DNA from: Strigops habroptila
Taxonomy: Eukaryota > Chordata > Aves > Psittaciformes > Psittacidae
DNA: 64,000 bases
NCBI RefSeq assembly: GCF_004027225.2
Contig: NC_044288.2
Coordinates: 23,508,744-23,572,743 of the forward strand
Direction: 5' to 3'
Below, one piece after another: positions 10,504 through 21,771 of the stretch. The first letter of the stretch is position 1; every line of letters starts with the position of its first letter. The notes beneath the pieces are model-generated. The model was not told where the DNA came from. It searched no databases and saw only the letters and a program-made list of their open reading frames with translations. The position numbers and the translations under genes were made by a program.

Positions 10504-13500
10504 CTGCAAGACATAATTAAGTCAGATTAAATTAGTTGTAGATAGGAACAAAGAGGAAAGATGGGTTTGGATCTGTATCCGAGCTCAGTGTTTCTGAACC
10601 CTCGTTTTTACCACCAGGTAAAAACCCTGGAGAGGGTTTTTACCTGGTGGCTTGACCTGAAGCTCATAGGAGCAAATTTCTAGATCATTCACATTTTAAG
10701 ATGTTGAAAATATATTTAATTCCCAATACCAGTAGACTGAGAGTTCACTCCTCTGCAGATCATGCGTACCTGAACATACAACCAGAGCCAATAAATTTGA
10801 AAGCCACTTGCACAAACAAGGTCAGTGACAAACTAGACCAGTGACAAACTCCTTTAGATCACAAGGCAAATATAAGCCAATGCATCTTTATTCCATATTT
10901 GCCAGGAAACCCAGTTCTCTCCAGAGGAAGAAGGGTGTTATTCTGCAGAACTAGGCCCGATGCAGAACAATAGTAAAGCTATTTCTTATCTTTCCAAACA
11001 GTATTGTTAAGGAGCAACAACTGTTTCCTTCCTAGTTTGTTGGAAAATAAAGAGCTAAGCAGAACTGCCATGGTTCAGAGACTCCCCCAGCTACAGCAGG
11101 TGTTCTTCTGGGTGAAAGTTCCTGCTAACATCAGAGGACTTCTGTAGGATAAAGGTGAGAGGAGTGGGATGTGTCTCAGTTGTATGGCTACAATCCACAG
11201 CTTGCTGTTTTCTGGAAGCTGGTGTAATACACAGCAGAATATTACACTATTAACCCGTTAGGTGGTAAAGTAGAAGAAAAGGACAGAAAAATTAAAATAC
11301 GGACATCTTTAGGTAATTTTGCATATCCTTCATTTGCATTCTGACAAACCCATCCTTTGCAGCCTGCTTGTATGCATTCTTGTACACTTTACATCCAAAA
11401 CCCGAAAATACTTACCATCAATGACTTTCAATCTTGCAGAGGCGTATGTTGCACCATACTTATTTTTGGTGTGGCAGATGTAAACACCTTCGTCTGATTT
11501 TTTGAGGCCTTGAATCTGCAGCCAGCCTGTCACACCATACTTCTGAGGCCCACCTCTTGCCTTTAGGAAGAGAAAGAAATAAAGTTGAGATTAAGTAGCT
11601 AGGAGGCACCATGATATTTCTCAAAGGAATTATGGATGTATTAAACATCGTCCAAACCTTAACTGCTGTCATGCTTTTATTCTGTTTGGTTCTGCTGCCC
11701 TATGTTTTAACTTACTGCTCTGTGTCTCTGAGTTCACTCTTCCCCATCTCTGCTCTTTAAACTTCATTGTCCTTCACAGTGCTCTCATTTCTGTTTCTTC
11801 CCATGCTGTGGACTCCCAGAGTTCCTCCTGTCTCTTGTCCCAGCACCACTTGTTGCTTCGGAGCATTGCTGCCTGTTCTCAAGCTCATAAATCTCTTCAG
11901 GATGAGAGTGGCAGGTGGGTCTGGGTGAGTTGTTCAGGGTCAAGGAGTCTGACCAAGCTGACACTGGGCATCGGGGTTTTAATGGATTGGCATGACGCAC
12001 CGCGAGCTTTCACAATTCATGACAATCACTCTCAACTGACTTGGGCTAAAGCCTCCTGAAGGGGGGGAGCTTTCTTTTCCAAACAAATAACCCAAAATCA
12101 TTAACATATGGCCCATAACAGAGATGCTTTCGTGGTGAATCTATTTGTGAACTAGGTTAACAGGGTTCAGTTTAGCCTCTGCACTGACCAGCATTTGCGT
12201 GTGGCTCCTTGCACCATTCCTTCTGAGCAACTTTAAGCCTGCTAATCCCACTTGTGTTCATGCTGCATCTGGAAAGATTTCTAAGTAACTTAGACTCTTA
12301 GTACTTTTGGTAATTTAATTAGTGTTTTCTGTCCTTTTGCTGTCTACCTTTTTGTTCAGGTTGTGCCCCATGTCCGTTGGATTTTATCACTTTTGGGCTG
12401 TGTAAGCAGAAAGCTGGATTTGCCATGTATTTCTCCGTATGGTCTCTGTTCATCTTTGTCTGCCTGTACATCTGTTGTTGTTAGCTTGTCTCCCCAGAAT
12501 GGTACTTCCATTTAAAAGAATTAGCTTTTTGATTTATTTAATTTTAGCTCAGACTTTCAGGCTATTTCTAGATTTGCTTGAAGCCTGTACTAATGCCATT
12601 CTACTCTTTCCCCTTAGATTAAAACACAGTATCTTCCATAAAATGAGCAAGTTTTTTTGCTTTCCTTTTGAATGCCTCAGGGACTGAACCCAAATGGCAG
12701 GTCCCAGAAACAGCATCTTGTAAAGGAGAAGTTTAGATACATGCCAGAACTGTGCTTCTGCATTGAGAGTAGAAAAATTATTGCCACCCTTTCCAGAAGA
12801 CATCCACCTTCTTTTAGGTAGTAGACTAAATGGTTCCATTTGTATGTTCTTTCAGTTTTTCCAGAGTGATACCTACATCAGGAGAATCTTCTGTCTTTTC
12901 TTTCCCTGAAGCAGGCCAGGTGGGACCCCTGCTGTTGTTTCTTCTCCTTACACTGCTAAAGCAATGATCCTTGCATTGACTGAAACCATAATTCTCTATA
13001 AATAGTCACAGGGCATCTATTGGGAATCTATTCATTACAGCAATACTGTATTCTGTAGGGGGAATTCACTGTTTAATCTCTCTGCTCCTTCATCCGAAAC
13101 CATATGGCATGGAGAACTCAAGTTTTACCTGTACTGAGAGATGGGTATCATCTCCTGGCAGGAACATTTTATTCCCCTTTTTTTTCCATTCAAGATGTGG
13201 CATAGGGTAGGCTGACACCTCACAGCCAAAAATGACATCATTGCCTGTGTAATTCTGGGCATCCTGAGGTGGCATAGAAATAACAGGAGCTGCAAGGAAC
13301 CGACAGCACAGTGCTTTAGGAGACAGTGAGCAAAGAACAACACAAACACAAAAACATACAAACATTAATTCCTACTTTACGTTATAAAACCAGTTTACCT
13401 TTTCTCATCTCACACTTTATGAAGAGCCGCATGATTCCAAGCAGCTTTTAAAGCTCAGAACACCTTGTGTCCCCTTAATGGGTGAACAGGGTTTTCAAAA

Positions 13501-16500
13501 ACTCTAATTTGAAAGGACATGTCTGTCCTTCCCCTTGCACATGATTGTGAAACTTAAGCTGAAGTCAAAAGTTTCATTCATGTCCTGTGAACTGTTACCA
13601 TGGACTAGACTCAAGGTCCCACAGTCAAGCAGCCAGTACTCAGCAAGACCTTCAGAGGAAAACACAAGAAATTGTGTAGCAGACAATCACGGAGTAACTT
13701 CATTGTACATGATAGTTCTGAATTTGTGTTACATTTTGGCTAGCTTAAAAGCTAAAATACTGAGATCGCTAGCTTGTCAGACTGTGTTTGCTGACTACAT
13801 CATTGTCTTGAACTTGCTAAGATCTCGTCCCCCCCTGTTACCCACGGGACTCATTGCAGCAAGTTACAGAATAACAGCATTAATATATTCCACATTTATC
13901 CAAAATTGCTATTAATTTCATCTGATGTTCTTGTCATGAGACAAGGAATAAAAGGGATTGAAATCCATTTATTTTTGTAAGGTTCTGTGTTATGTTTATT
14001 ACGATAATTAGATTTCCACTTACTTGTTCCCTATTGTTCTGTTACTCTCACCCCCTCCGCTGTTTGTTTTTTGCCTCTGTATGATCCTTTTTCCCAAAGA
14101 AAAAGCTGACGTTAACCACGAGAGGGAGCCAGTCCAGGGATTTGAAGACATTGAAAAAATAAACTCTCACCTGATGCATTCATACATCATTTACACATCC
14201 CTCTATAAGCATGTATGAATATACTAAATGTTAACAGGAGATGATGCTATTTAGGAGTAGAGAACAAAATAACAATTACTGTTATCACAGCTCTCCTATT
14301 TTGGAGATCTCTGCTTTTGTTTTCCTGACCTATTCGTCCTCAGCAAGAAATGTTTTTCCTTCTAAAGTCTGTTTTCTTTCTATCTCCATACCAATGTTTA
14401 AAAATTTATGTTTTCTGGGCCGTTAGATTTGTATTTAATTATTGCTTTGATTTTTGTAAAGATCCCAGATGCTTGGAAATAGAAACTTACGGTAAATGTA
14501 TTTTTACCTGCAATATTTGAATCAGTATGTACAGCGTTTATGCTTCAGCGTTTGAAATTGTAACAGCCTGTTCCACGTATTTGAGCAAAGTTTCTAATGC
14601 ATTTGCCAGTTTTTCAGAATTTATATCTGTGCAGAAAATATCAAATGCATCCTGAGTAAAATTAACTGCAAACAAATTATACAGCAAAGTATCAATTTCC
14701 CCATTGATGAATGACTCATTAAACAGTCCTGCTACTTTTCCAAAGTAAGGTTCTCAAACTAGGATACTTAAATCCTTAAATGCTCATTCTTTCATAAGAA
14801 CTGTATATTGTTTCAAAAATCTTGTCTTCAAATCAGCATTAACCGAATATTTTGGTTGAGACATTTTTATCACATAGGGTCTGATATTAAAATATAATTT
14901 GAAATATTAAAACTCAATGCAGCCACGTTTCTTTTAGTCATATGTGTGTTGTAGTTAAGCTTAAAGTTAAGTGTAAAAAAGAAACCAAATGTCTATGTTG
15001 ACTCACATGAGTTCTTTAAATTACTTCTGTAGAGAGACAGGAGAAAAACCTTTTTAAATAGGCAGATGCTGCCTGGCTGGTGGTTTTGTTCTGGTGCTAA
15101 CACAGATGTCTTGCGGATACACCAACACCACTGAAGTATTGCCAAGAACTGTCCTGCTTATGTGACTGTCCACAGACACAGCTGTGTAAGGCTGAGGGCT
15201 CTGGCTTCACCGCACCGTGTAAATGTACCCTTAGGCTCGAGGATGTCAGGGTCTGAATTACAGATATACATTATAGCTGTTCCCCTAGGAGAAATTTGTC
15301 CAGCACTGTCTACCATACACCAAGATGAATTCCGCACTGGAAATACTCCTTCTTCCATTAACTGTAAGGAGAATACTGTGACAGCTTGGAATGCCAAGGT
15401 ACGCTCAGTCTCACCCAGGTGGGCACTTCTATAGAGGTAGTTAAGGCTTTGCTGGACTGGGGCTGACCAGGACTGGCAATATGTGAGATCAAACTCATAG
15501 CAAGTAGGAAGAACCACAGTTTTGATCTAACCAAACTGCCTTTTCTGAATCTGAACACACAATAAATACCTGCATTACTGACTCAAACTTGAAGTGCTTC
15601 CAGAAATAAAATAATACACATCTCAAACCACCATTTTGCTGTATTTTACAGAAGAAAATTGAAGTAGCGAGATCTCATTTTAACATAAATTTCCAAACTT
15701 TGGGTTTGAGTGGTTCAGATTTTGTGTTCAGCCAAATTTTCCCATGCATATCCGTGTGCACTTTTTATGTATAACTGTGTTTTTAGGAACAGATCTTTAC
15801 TGTTACGATAACCTGTCATTTTCATTCCTGGAGTATATGCGCAGTAGTTGCTCCTTTCCTTTTATAGTCCCCATTGTGAATTATCCTCATGTGTTATAGA
15901 AGAAATAGTCCAGAAGCCAGGAAATGTCAAAATACTGCTTCTCCTTTCACAAACAACATTAACCCAGTATCACCCCAAACTAATGAATTAGATATTTCTT
16001 TTTCCCTTAACTCATTTTTTCTAATCTATGTCTGATTTGATGAAAATGTCAGAAAATTTCATGGCTTGCTTATTTGTTTTTTAATCCCAAATTTACGTTT
16101 AAAATAATCTGCGTAACACAGCTAAATATAAAGAGAATCACTACTAAATTGTTCTGTTACATCATTAAATCATCAGCAAGAGAGGTTTGAATGTGAATGA
16201 GGATGAATTAAGTGTGGAGAATCTGCATATAATCAATGTTCTTGGTAACCTTGGTAAATTATTAGATAAACTGATCAAAACTAGCTTTCAGGAAAAGAAA
16301 GGCTTTTCCACTGTTGCTTTAGGGAGCTGGGCCTTTTTCTTCTCCTTTTTCTGGTGATGCACAGAAGATAAAAGGCTATACTCTTGTGATGAAAGGATTT
16401 TATTGTTATTTATTTATTCATTGCTTGCTGTATACAATTAATCCATTTGGCGTCAATAGGAAACAGCAGATGCTTTGAAGGAGAAATAACAAAACAAAGT

Positions 16501-19254
16501 ACTTTGAGTTGAGTGAAGGTTATATTTATAGCTTGGTACCAGACCCCCCAGTGTTCAGTGTTTGTTTCTCATGCAAATTGGAGTCAGCAGAAAGCGAGTG
16601 CCACAGCTAAGCTGCTGCTCTTAGAGCCAGACTCCCTGTTGCCTTTTGTCATCAGTTGCAGCCGTGAAAAAACAGCCTGAATCACCGAGCGCTTTCACAT
16701 GCCTGCTTCAGATAGCTGCCTTGCTAAAGAGGGAGCTTACTGGCAGACTCTTAGAGGTGCACCGTGGTAGCACCCGTGTGTCCTGCTGCTCGCTAAAAGG
16801 CCCAGGCTCCTTGCAGGATCTAAAAGAGAATCCACAACCCAGCATGGTGAGCTGCTGCTCAGAGAGGTTGAGAAGAGAGGCACAAGAGGGGCACTTGTCC
16901 TCCCCTTCCCCGGCGAGGCCAGCACCCACCTGAGGTGCTCTGCTGTAGCAGGGCACAGACACTGACCTTGGCAGGAACCAAAGAGATAGGCCCCCCTTTT
17001 TCTTAACTAAACTCTGCACAGCACTGACATGGCTATGAACTTTCCACCAGGCTTCCGTGCAATTCAGTAAGCCGAGCAATCCTGGGAAATTTCTCTGCAT
17101 TCCAGGCGAGAGAGTTCAGCCTTTCTGGGAAGCCAGGGAAGCAGTGGGAAAGCCTTGGGAGCGATTCCTGCATACAGAGCAGCTGAGCTCATTCCTCCTC
17201 TATGTGTAGTGTTATTTACCTCAGGGGTGACTGCAAGGCCTGGTGGATGACAACATCTGCAATTAAAAGTGTTAGTACTTCCAAATTAAAGACTTTTATA
17301 CGTGGCCAGTTCTGTTTAATTAATTAGAGCAGAACATTGCTTTAAGCCGGTACGCCTGAAAAGCTACCTCTGCTGCAGAGTTACCATCACTTGCTGCTAG
17401 AGTGGCCCTTCTAACTGAAATCTGCCTGAAGGGATTATGCCACAAGAACTAGTGCTGTTCTAACCCCAAATAAGAACATCTGCCCGAGAGCTAACAGGCC
17501 TTCAGTCATATTGTGGGCTGGTATGCATTGAGTTTTCTGAATGTCTCTTTACTGACAAGCCTCATTTCCCAATTTAATACCCTAATGGCAAATTCCTTAT
17601 TGTATTGATTCTTGACTCTTTATTGTATGGTTCTCTTGCAGCTAGAGAAAGAGGAAAGAAAACCGGTATTAGCTGTTCATCACTTTTCCTTTTAAGCATT
17701 CAATTCCCAGTGTTCATTCAGTATCAAAGCACAGCATACAGTCTAAATTGGAGGCAACATATTGCTAGTGAGGAGTGGGTAAAAAGTACCTGACTTGCTC
17801 TCATATGTGGACCTTTGCCAGAGATGTAATTTCAGATTCCCAGAACTGTGACCCATTTGTAACCCAGAGACCTCTCCTACTTCCTTCATTTAAGAAAATA
17901 TTCCATAGACTTCTTAAAAAAGAATAATTTCTCATTCGGAAAACAAAAGCCTATTCACTTTTTCATTTTATATTCATGTGACTTAGGTGAAAGGTACCCA
18001 GGAGTAAAGACTTGTAATAATGTGAAGAATGAGAACAGTATATGAGCAAGAGGCAGGGTTCCCCAGTACGACCCTGCTAAGAATCCTTCCACTAACAATC
18101 GTCACAGACAACTGTTCATGCTCTGTAACTGTCTTTAGGGAAATAGTTTCAGTTTGATTTTGTTCTAATATTTGGCTTTCTATTTCATGGGTTAGCTAGA
18201 TTTTACAATGATTCCAAAACTGTATTATCTTGGACTTCTTTGTAAGAACAACAGACCTGTTAATTAAGCCTCATCTTCTGTTGTCTGTACACTGCTTATC
18301 ATATATACACACAGGTGGGTACACTCTGCATACACATATATATACACACATACATACATGTATATGTGTGTGTGTATGTATATATATATGAATAAGGTAT
18401 GCCTTGCTCTCACCACTTCAATATCAGGTCGGTCCTCATACAGTTATTTGTTCAGTCCTGCCAGACTATCCTGTCTGCTTACCTCTTCCCAATTACACAT
18501 TCTTGTAGAAAATACCTCACACTCATTCAGAGCAGAACTAGTCTGTAGATCTGTGGCTTATTAGTCACCATGTGATTTAATCCATTAGTTGAATACAGAG
18601 TCTAGTAACATACAAAATTAAGTACCAGCTGCTGAACCGCACGGTAAATGCTTAACACAAAGTAGTATTATAACAAAATAATGATAATAAGAAAAATGCA
18701 GAATTAGTTTAATAAAGTTAGACTAGGGCATCTAGTACATATTTGAAAATAAGAACAAGATCATTTTTCAGTTTAGAAGTGCCTCTGTACATATTACCTG
18801 ATTCACATGGCCCTTTATGTTTCATGCTGATATTTCTTTTCGTAGCATAAGCCTTGTTGAATTGACAGATGTTCTCGTAGGTTTTCCCTTCAGGTCCACA
18901 GATGCTTTCTTGAGACTTGCACACACACTGGGGTTCAGGGACTTCCCCGAACCTTGCTTCATCAGCATCCAGCCTGCACTCGAGGTTGTCCCCACATTGC
19001 CCATAAAAATGATTGCCCTGGTCCAGGTCGCAGATCTGACCTTCCACATTCCCACACTCAGGACAGCAGCCACAACGGTCCAATACAGTCCCAGCTGGAC
19101 AGTCTTTAGGCTCAGAGCAAAGTGCCAAATTGCATTTTCCACAACTGTCTGCTTCCCTTAACAGCCTCCACCAGCCTCGGTGGTACAAGGCAGGGAAACT
19201 TTGAGAAACCTGCACCAGTAATACCAGCACTGCTGTAACCATTGGGTGCTTCAT
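10373..19254 (-). CDS. KAZALD1-like secreted IGFBP-Kazal-Ig protein (complete, 4 coding exons, 297 aa)
   Basis: Exons are 18798-19254, 13129-13289, 11416-11560 and 10373-10503, with matching phases. The order of domains is: a signal peptide at about 1-20 (VTAVLVLLVQVSQS core); a cysteine-rich IGFBP-type domain at about 38-110 with RCGCCPEC at 60-67; a Kazal-like domain at about 110-150 ending KHKGPC; and one Ig domain at about 154-254 with cysteines 175 and 235 and tryptophan 187. A tail at 256-297 is extremely acidic and tyrosine-rich. Possible N-glycosylation sites are NYT 165 and NIS 141. Architecture, length and strings such as GEVPEP, GPCES, DVIFGCEV and TGWLQIQ match KAZALD1 (about 304 aa in human, on another chromosome). 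This is therefore a KAZALD1 paralogue; KAZALD1 itself is less likely given the synteny. KAZALD1 is a matrix-associated IGFBP-related protein, and the role of this copy is unknown. The Kazal loop may not inhibit proteases. Confidence 0.9.
10504..11415 (-). other. KAZALD1-like intron 3
   Basis: A 912-nt intron. Its notable content is the perfect hairpin at 10611-10650, described separately. Otherwise it is unique sequence. Confidence 0.85.
10611..10650. repeat. Perfect 18-bp inverted repeat with 4-nt loop
   Basis: The left arm CCACCAGGTAAAAACCCT (10611-10628) is the exact reverse complement of AGGGTTTTTACCTGGTGG (10633-10650), with loop GGAG. It lies in intron 3 of the KAZALD1-like gene, about 110 nt upstream of the last acceptor. 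Confidence 0.97.
11416..11560 (-). CDS. KAZALD1-like coding exon 3: second half of Ig domain
   Basis: 145 nt, phase 0 to 1, with a CTTCCTAAAG acceptor and GTAAGTATT donor. It encodes RGGPQKYGVTGWLQIQ and the SDEGVYIC motif carrying the second Ig cysteine. Confidence 0.9.
11561..13128 (-). other. KAZALD1-like intron 2
   Basis: A 1,568-nt intron with no repeat or coding signal that I can support. Confidence 0.85.
13129..13289 (-). CDS. KAZALD1-like coding exon 2: first half of Ig domain
   Basis: 161 nt, phase 1 to 0, with a TTCCTTGCAG acceptor and GTAAAACT donor. It encodes PVISMPPQDAQ through DDTHLSVQ, including the first Ig cysteine (GCEV) and the Ig tryptophan (LEW). Confidence 0.9.
13290..18797 (-). 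other. KAZALD1-like intron 1
   Basis: A 5,508-nt intron. It contains the TA/CA microsatellite at 18298-18390. A 119-codon antisense-type open frame at 15158-15517 is not supported as coding. Confidence 0.85.
18298..18390. repeat. TA/CA/TG microsatellite, imperfect palindrome
   Basis: Alternating purine-pyrimidine sequence with CATATATATACACACA-like blocks followed by TGTATATGTGTGTGTGTATG and TATATATATG. The two halves are approximate reverse complements, so it can fold back as well as slip. Confidence 0.85.
18798..19254 (-). CDS. KAZALD1-like coding exon 1: signal peptide, IGFBP and Kazal domains
   Basis: 457 nt, 152 codons plus one base, with a GTAATATG donor at 18790-18797. The chosen ATG (19252-19254) begins MKHPMVTAVLVLL, a normal signal peptide. 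The frame is open further upstream only through a GTG. Just upstream on the minus strand is a long pyrimidine tract followed by AAG/GATC, so this exon probably has a 3' splice site near 19285 and an untranslated exon before it. Confidence 0.9.
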
Positions 19255-21464
19255 CTTGAGAATGTAATGATCAAGCGGAAAAGATCCTTGGAGTAAAGCC
19301 AGGGGCACAAAAAAAAGAAAAAGGGGAAAAAGAAAAGAAAAGAAGAGAGCGAGCTAGTGAGAGAAAAACATTACAATCCTTTTTTTGTTTTAGAATATAA
19401 ATTCTACTGCAAACACAGGCTCTAAGAAGAAATTAGCATCAGATTCCTAATCTGGAACTGATAACAAAACCGCATGCAAACCCCCCGGCTTTTCTCTAAT
19501 GCAGTTTGGAATGTGACTATTGCTTGCACAGAAACCAACTGCCCCTTCTGACAGCTGAGTTGAAGCTCTCTGAAAAGCTGTTTGCTCAGTGTCTCCTTGA
19601 GCCAAATTTGCACAGCATTGCTCTATTGAAACAATGTTATATTGCAGCTATTGTAGAAAGGGGAACAGGGTAAATTAGTGTAAAATGAAGAAATGAACTG
19701 CTATGAGCTTTTGTCCTCTCCCCCATCAGCTGAAAAAGTCAGAAAAAGATAGATGCACACAGTAGGACCAAAGATAGCAGTACCCTTGAAGTGAGCCTGT
19801 GTTTTGGAGACTAGAACAAGGTTTAACACCAAATTTCATCCATTAATGATCACAGCTAGGGGGTTCTGAATTAACAATTTACTTACAGGCTCTTTATAAT
19901 CAAGGGACAATCCAAGACAGCTGGAATTTACTTTAAACTCTTGGATTTAAGATGAGAGATGCTTAGACTCTTGAAAGAATCCATCATTCTCTCTACATTT
20001 AGTTTCTTTTCAGTGTTTATGGGTGTCTAGTCTGCAACCCAGAGTAACATGGTCCACATTTGGCTCTCAGGACTTAAGTGCAAAAGGTTTAGAACCTAGA
20101 TAAAGATGAACCAGCTGCTGCAGCATCTTCAGGCACCCCAGAAGGGGGGTTTGCTGGAGTATTAGACACATCACTCATCTTTTCAGAGGATTTTCTGCTT
20201 TCATTTCTTAAGATGTGCTTACATTGTGAGTTATGAAGGAGGATGAAAGAGGTAACACTGAGATCTCTTTTTTTCCCCCACTTTTTCTGTGCATAAATAT
20301 CTGCCGGTTCAGGGAAATGGGTTTGCAGGATCATTTCTCACGAGGTGTTGCACTTGTCTTTGTATATCTCAGGATTTAGGCAAGCTCACACCATAAAACT
20401 TCTCTCCCTTTCACTGCTGACGAGAGTTCTAGTCTATAGACCATAGGCTGCTGTTGCCAGTGTTCAGGTGCAGCTCAGCAGAGATGCATCTTGCTGTGTG
20501 TTGGAGGTAAAAGTGAAGCATAGTGGACTTGGAGACCCTGCAAATACGGGTCAGTGCCATGAGTCAAAGATGACCACTCCCTACAAAGGAACATCTCTGT
20601 GTGGTAGCTTAAAATAACTTTACGTGCATCACATTTTCAAGATACACGCATAAGACTAAGACATTGTTGACAAGATGAAATGAAAGAGAAATCATGCTTG
20701 TGCCTGCTTGTCCTGAAATCTTCCACAAGGGGCTTTTTCAGCTCTCTGTGTTCATGGTGCTTAGGTCCTTACAAAAGCTCAGTGAAGGATGCATTTTATT
20801 GCACCAGCCTTACATCCTCTGGGCACATCCACAGAGCAAAACCTTTCGGGACATATGTTTACTTTCCATCCCAAACGTATCCATGGCTTTTCCCAAGTTC
20901 AGCTTCATGCCTTTTGCACCAATTGAGATTACCTCCTGCTTGGAGTGAAGTAGCAGGCTGCTTCAAAATCAGTTCTTTTTCCCAGACTGCGTATAATGCA
21001 GTTTCCCCCCTAGCCTGCACTGGTGGAGCACTTCATAAGGCCAGCCTGAAGAGACCTACAGGGCACTGCTTATGTCTGTGTGATGGCTGGGCTAATTCAT
21101 ATTCTGTAGGGCATGTTCTTGCTTTGAACACAGAATCAGACTGTAAAGAAATATATTATGTGTGTAATTGATGCTCTTAACGTTGAGAGTCAGGGAAAAA
21201 AAAAGTAACCACAGAATTTAATGGGAAATCGATTTTTTGTCCGACCTTCTTATTCTGTTCAATGTGTTATATTTCATACTTCCTCACCAAATTCTAATTG
21301 GACATTTAGTTTTGCTTTATAGGGTTTACTCATCACTGTCTATTTTATTATTTGTTCTTACAGTTGTAGGGGATATCTATAGGAAAAGGATTTGCTGAGG
21401 CTCATATAAAGTAAAAAACAACTGTAATGGTGAAACCATGTGTGCAAAGTGGAGCCAAAGCAAA

Positions 21465-21481
21465 GGGGGGGGGGGGGGGGG
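21465..21481 (+). repeat. Homopolymer run of 17 G
   Basis: An uninterrupted G run flanked by CAAA and CTGCAGG. Such runs can form G-quadruplexes and are prone to length error in sequencing. Confidence 0.95.
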
Positions 21482-21639
21482 CTGCAGGACACCACTGCCC
21501 CTATAAGGCTGAGTTTTGCCTGTTATCTTCTAGGAAACATGTGATTTGAGGGTTGTAAACCAGAAGTATACAAGGAAGTACCTTCTGTGTTCTGAGGAAA
21601 CCCATCATAAATATCCTAGAAAGCATTTCTGGCACTTAC

Positions 21640-21771
21640 CTGACTAAGGTCATCTGAGTTCTTGGTGGGTTCAGCCTCTAAATTATGCCTGTGGTCTCGT
21701 CTGAACAGCTGCCCCTTGGCAGGCAATCTGCAGCTGGAGAATATTTGGCCACTGATTCCTGAGCTCACCTG
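21640..21771 (-). other. Possible untranslated 5' exon of the KAZALD1-like gene
   Basis: On the minus strand a strong donor AGTCAG/GTAAGTGCC occurs with the exon end at 21640. It precedes the inferred acceptor near 19285. The upstream limit is uncertain: a TTGTTCCAG sequence at about 21770 could be an acceptor, or the exon could begin at a promoter. No in-frame coding is required. This is inferred only from the splice signal and position. Confidence 0.35.

Noticed and set aside
15158-15517. 119-codon minus-strand open frame in KAZALD1-like intron 1
   Set aside because: It is fairly long and looks protein-like (CQSWSAPVQQ, LTQLCLW), but I cannot assign it to a family or find splice context. 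It could be an old repeat, and a repeat search would decide.
18817-19161. 114-codon plus-strand open frame over the KAZALD1-like first exon
   Set aside because: Antisense shadow of a real coding exon.
19255-19308. Upstream extension of the KAZALD1-like start
   Set aside because: The frame is open but begins at GTG and crosses the inferred splice acceptor. The ATG at 19254 gives a normal signal peptide.
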